Below, piece after piece: positions 5,745 to 7,210 of a stretch of DNA of 7,210 bases. Source of the DNA: Alphaproteobacteria bacterium (GTDB lineage: Bacteria; Pseudomonadota; Alphaproteobacteria; ATCC43930; CGMCC-115725); NCBI GenBank assembly GCA_019237175.1, contig JAFAHP010000764.1, positions 1 through 7,210 on the forward strand. The letters run 5' to 3'. Below the pieces are notes generated by a model. That model worked only from the letters and a program-made list of their open reading frames with translations, was not told the DNA's origin and made no database searches. The position numbers and the translations under genes were made by a program. Every line of letters starts with the position of its first letter. Within the stretch, counting starts at the first letter, position 1.

Positions 5745-7210
5745 ATGCCTCACCGCCGAATAATCACCGATCAGGCATCTTCCGCCACGATATTCAATGG
5801 TGAATTCAAGGTCATCCTGCCGATTGTAGATCTTCCCACAATCACGGATGTGTTGCAGCTGCCGTCGAGCGTCGAGCCTTATCTTTGCTCGCGCGCACAT
5901 CGAAACCAACACTTCGAAATTTTTAGCGCAGCGGCGAAACCGGGACCACTGCGCGTCCGGTTGGATCATCCTCCGACTTTCTGCCTTGCGCTGCTGGCGA
6001 TGTCGACGACCGGGAAAACAGAGCTCGAAGCATTGCGTGAGGCGTGGTCCGGCGGCGGCGAAGGGTTTTTACCAAATCCAAACCTAATCGATCTCTCAGA
6101 CGGCCCAGACGCAGCCGCTCTGACGGCATATCGTTTGCTCTTCGACGCGATCGCCAGACTGGCCGGATCCTCGGCCGCGCGGTTACTCGTATTGCAACGG
6201 CAATACACCGCCTTCCGTATCGTCCACGATCAGTTGCAAAACGCGTTCGATACCGTCGAGAATTTTCTGTCGCGTTCGCAGCTTCCGGCGACATGGCTGG
6301 CATTTGCGTGCGAACCGACCGAAGCGTCGGTTGGTCCGCAGGCAGGGAATGGGCCCTGGCAGTTGACGCAATTACTTCCGGTTCCCTCTCAAGGCCTAGC
6401 CGCGGTCGAGTTGCATGCTGTTCGAGCCGGGCCCGATGCCGAGGGGCTCCTGACCGTCGGCATCGCCACCGGGGAAGATGACCGGATTTTGGGGCAATGG
6501 GCTATCCCTTACCAATCGGTCCCAGACGGCTGGGTATTTTTGGACTTGCCGGAAATTGACATAGCGCCAAAGCAATCGGTGACATTGACCGCGATCTGGA
6601 GCACCCGGTGGGGACGCCCGCCACAGCTGTCTCTAACACCGCTGCAACCCCTGCCGGAAAACCGGATACGGCTTTCGAGCGGCGAGATCAGCCAACGAAG
6701 CCTGGCCCTCCGCTTGCACCTCGGCTTGCCGGGATCGCGTCGCGTCGCACATCCGTTCCAAATCGGCATCAAATGGCAGCCTCATGCCGGCCGCCTCGGC
6801 CGCCGGTTGGCCACGAGCGTGCTCCGCGGGTTTACCGAGATCGAGGCGGCACCAAATGGCGAGCCTCTAGTCAGGTTTCTCGAAGACAGGGAGGCGCTCG
6901 AAGTGCGCCCGGTAAACGGCAGCGTCACGGTGGCGAAGCTTCCGGGCGCGTTGCCCGCCCAGGTCACCCGACTGACGGCGACAATCAAGACCGAAGATGC
7001 GGCGGGTCCGCTTGTCGAATATGCCCTTTTCGCTCTTGATCCGCAGAGCCCGCATCAATCGATCCTCAGAGACGGGTGGACTGATGACAAGGCTAGCGGT
7101 TTCACCGGGTGGTTACGGATCCATCCCGATTTCGCAACTCAGATCCATTTGAATTTGCTCGAGCCGGCGGCGACACCACTGGATCTTTACTTGGCGACGC
7201 GTCTGGCTCA
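5745..7210 (+). CDS. Large unrecognised protein, partial at right edge
   Basis: An uninterrupted frame of 488 codons running off the right edge, so its C-terminus is unseen. I checked it codon by codon and found no stop. Family not recognised. Visible parts: residues 1-90 mixed (FNGEFKVILPIVDLP; Cys at 48 and 80). Residues 147-176 form a probable amphipathic helix or short coiled coil (LLVLQRQYTAFRIVHDQLQN...). Residues 205-300 are a beta-rich, sandwich-like module with alternating hydrophobics (WQLTQLLPVPSQGLAAVELHA, GWVFLDLPEIDIAP, SVTLTAIWS). Residues 307-488 include further strands (LALRLHLGLPG, FTGWLRIHPDF). No signal peptide or membrane segment is seen. Start is the first in-frame ATG, 5745, with no good RBS; the frame is open back to 5649 without another ATG/GTG/TTG, so the true start may be altered. 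It follows the glycosyltransferase by 53 bp and is probably in the same operon. A glycan-binding or surface role is speculation from context. Confidence 0.8.
   Translation, partial: MPHRRIITDQASSATIFNGEFKVILPIVDLPTITDVLQLPSSVEPYLCSRAHRNQHFEIFSAAAKPGPLRVRLDHPPTFCLALLAMSTTGKTELEALREAWSGGGEGFLPNPNLIDLSDGPDAAALTAYRLLFDAIARLAGSSAARLLVLQRQYTAFRIVHDQLQNAFDTVENFLSRSQLPATWLAFACEPTEASVGPQAGNGPWQLTQLLPVPSQGLAAVELHAVRAGPDAEGLLTVGIATGEDDRILGQWAIPYQSVPDGWVFLDLPEIDIAPKQSVTLTAIWSTRWGRPPQLSLTPLQPLPENRIRLSSGEISQRSLALRLHLGLPGSRRVAHPFQIGIKWQPHAGRLGRRLATSVLRGFTEIEAAPNGEPLVRFLEDREALEVRPVNGSVTVAKLPGALPAQVTRLTATIKTEDAAGPLVEYALFALDPQSPHQSILRDGWTDDKASGFTGWLRIHPDFATQIHLNLLEPAATPLDLYLATRLA

Noticed and set aside
5385..5969. 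Minus-strand open frame of 194 codons across the repeat
   Set aside because: It is antisense to the end of the glycosyltransferase and the start of the large plus-strand frame, includes the repeat, and shows no family motif.
6044..6481. Arg-rich plus-strand frame of 145 codons
   Set aside because: Out-of-frame shadow of the long 5745-7210 frame; the composition is typical of a shifted reading of GC-rich coding DNA.
1..7210. CRISPR array, tRNA, rRNA, IS element or attachment site
   Set aside because: No regularly spaced repeats, no cloverleaf or rRNA sequence, and no transposase or integrase coding sequence found.

Overview
The window looks like a stretch of an alphaproteobacterial chromosome, most likely from the Bradyrhizobium/Rhodopseudomonas/Afipia group (Nitrobacteraceae). 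The grounds are GC-rich coding DNA with strong G/C preference at third positions, and a palindromic intergenic repeat at 5507-5650. The repeat's ends (GTCATTGCGA... / ...GGATTGCTTCGTCG... / ...CGATGACG) match a dispersed repeat common in that group. The taxonomic call is inference; no rRNA or marker gene is present.

Left arm (minus strand, 2370 down to 1): an OmpR-type winged-helix regulator with a degenerate receiver domain. It overlaps by 14 bp the start of a HlyB-like type I secretion ABC exporter carrying a catalytically dead peptidase-C39-like domain. The exporter frame is broken twice in its nucleotide-binding domain: a TGA at 138-140 and a one-base loss just before the Walker A motif (about 56-57). 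The Walker A loop itself is still legible in the shifted frame, so this is either a young pseudogene or an artefact of the first ~140 bases.

Middle (2371-2698): a 328-bp divergent intergenic region that must hold the promoters of both arms, with an AT-rich patch and a GC-rich inverted repeat in the probable leader.

Right arm (plus strand, 2699 to the right edge): four closely spaced genes that look like one operon. They are (1) a 294-aa protein ending in three ChW-like (clostridial hydrophobic W) repeats, (2) a small SAM-dependent methyltransferase, (3) a GT4-type glycosyltransferase starting at TTG, one base after the methyltransferase stop, and (4) a large unrecognised protein, open at the right edge (5745 to beyond 7210, at least 488 codons). 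A 144-bp repeat with three nested stems overlaps the 3' end of the glycosyltransferase gene. It supplies about 48 codons of a non-family C-terminal tail and sits just upstream of gene 4.

Working model (inference): an envelope or cell-surface locus in which a type I secretion exporter and its dedicated regulator face a cassette making a ChW-repeat protein plus enzymes that could build or modify a glycan. The least described elements are the ChW-repeat protein in a Gram-negative and the unrecognised gene 4.
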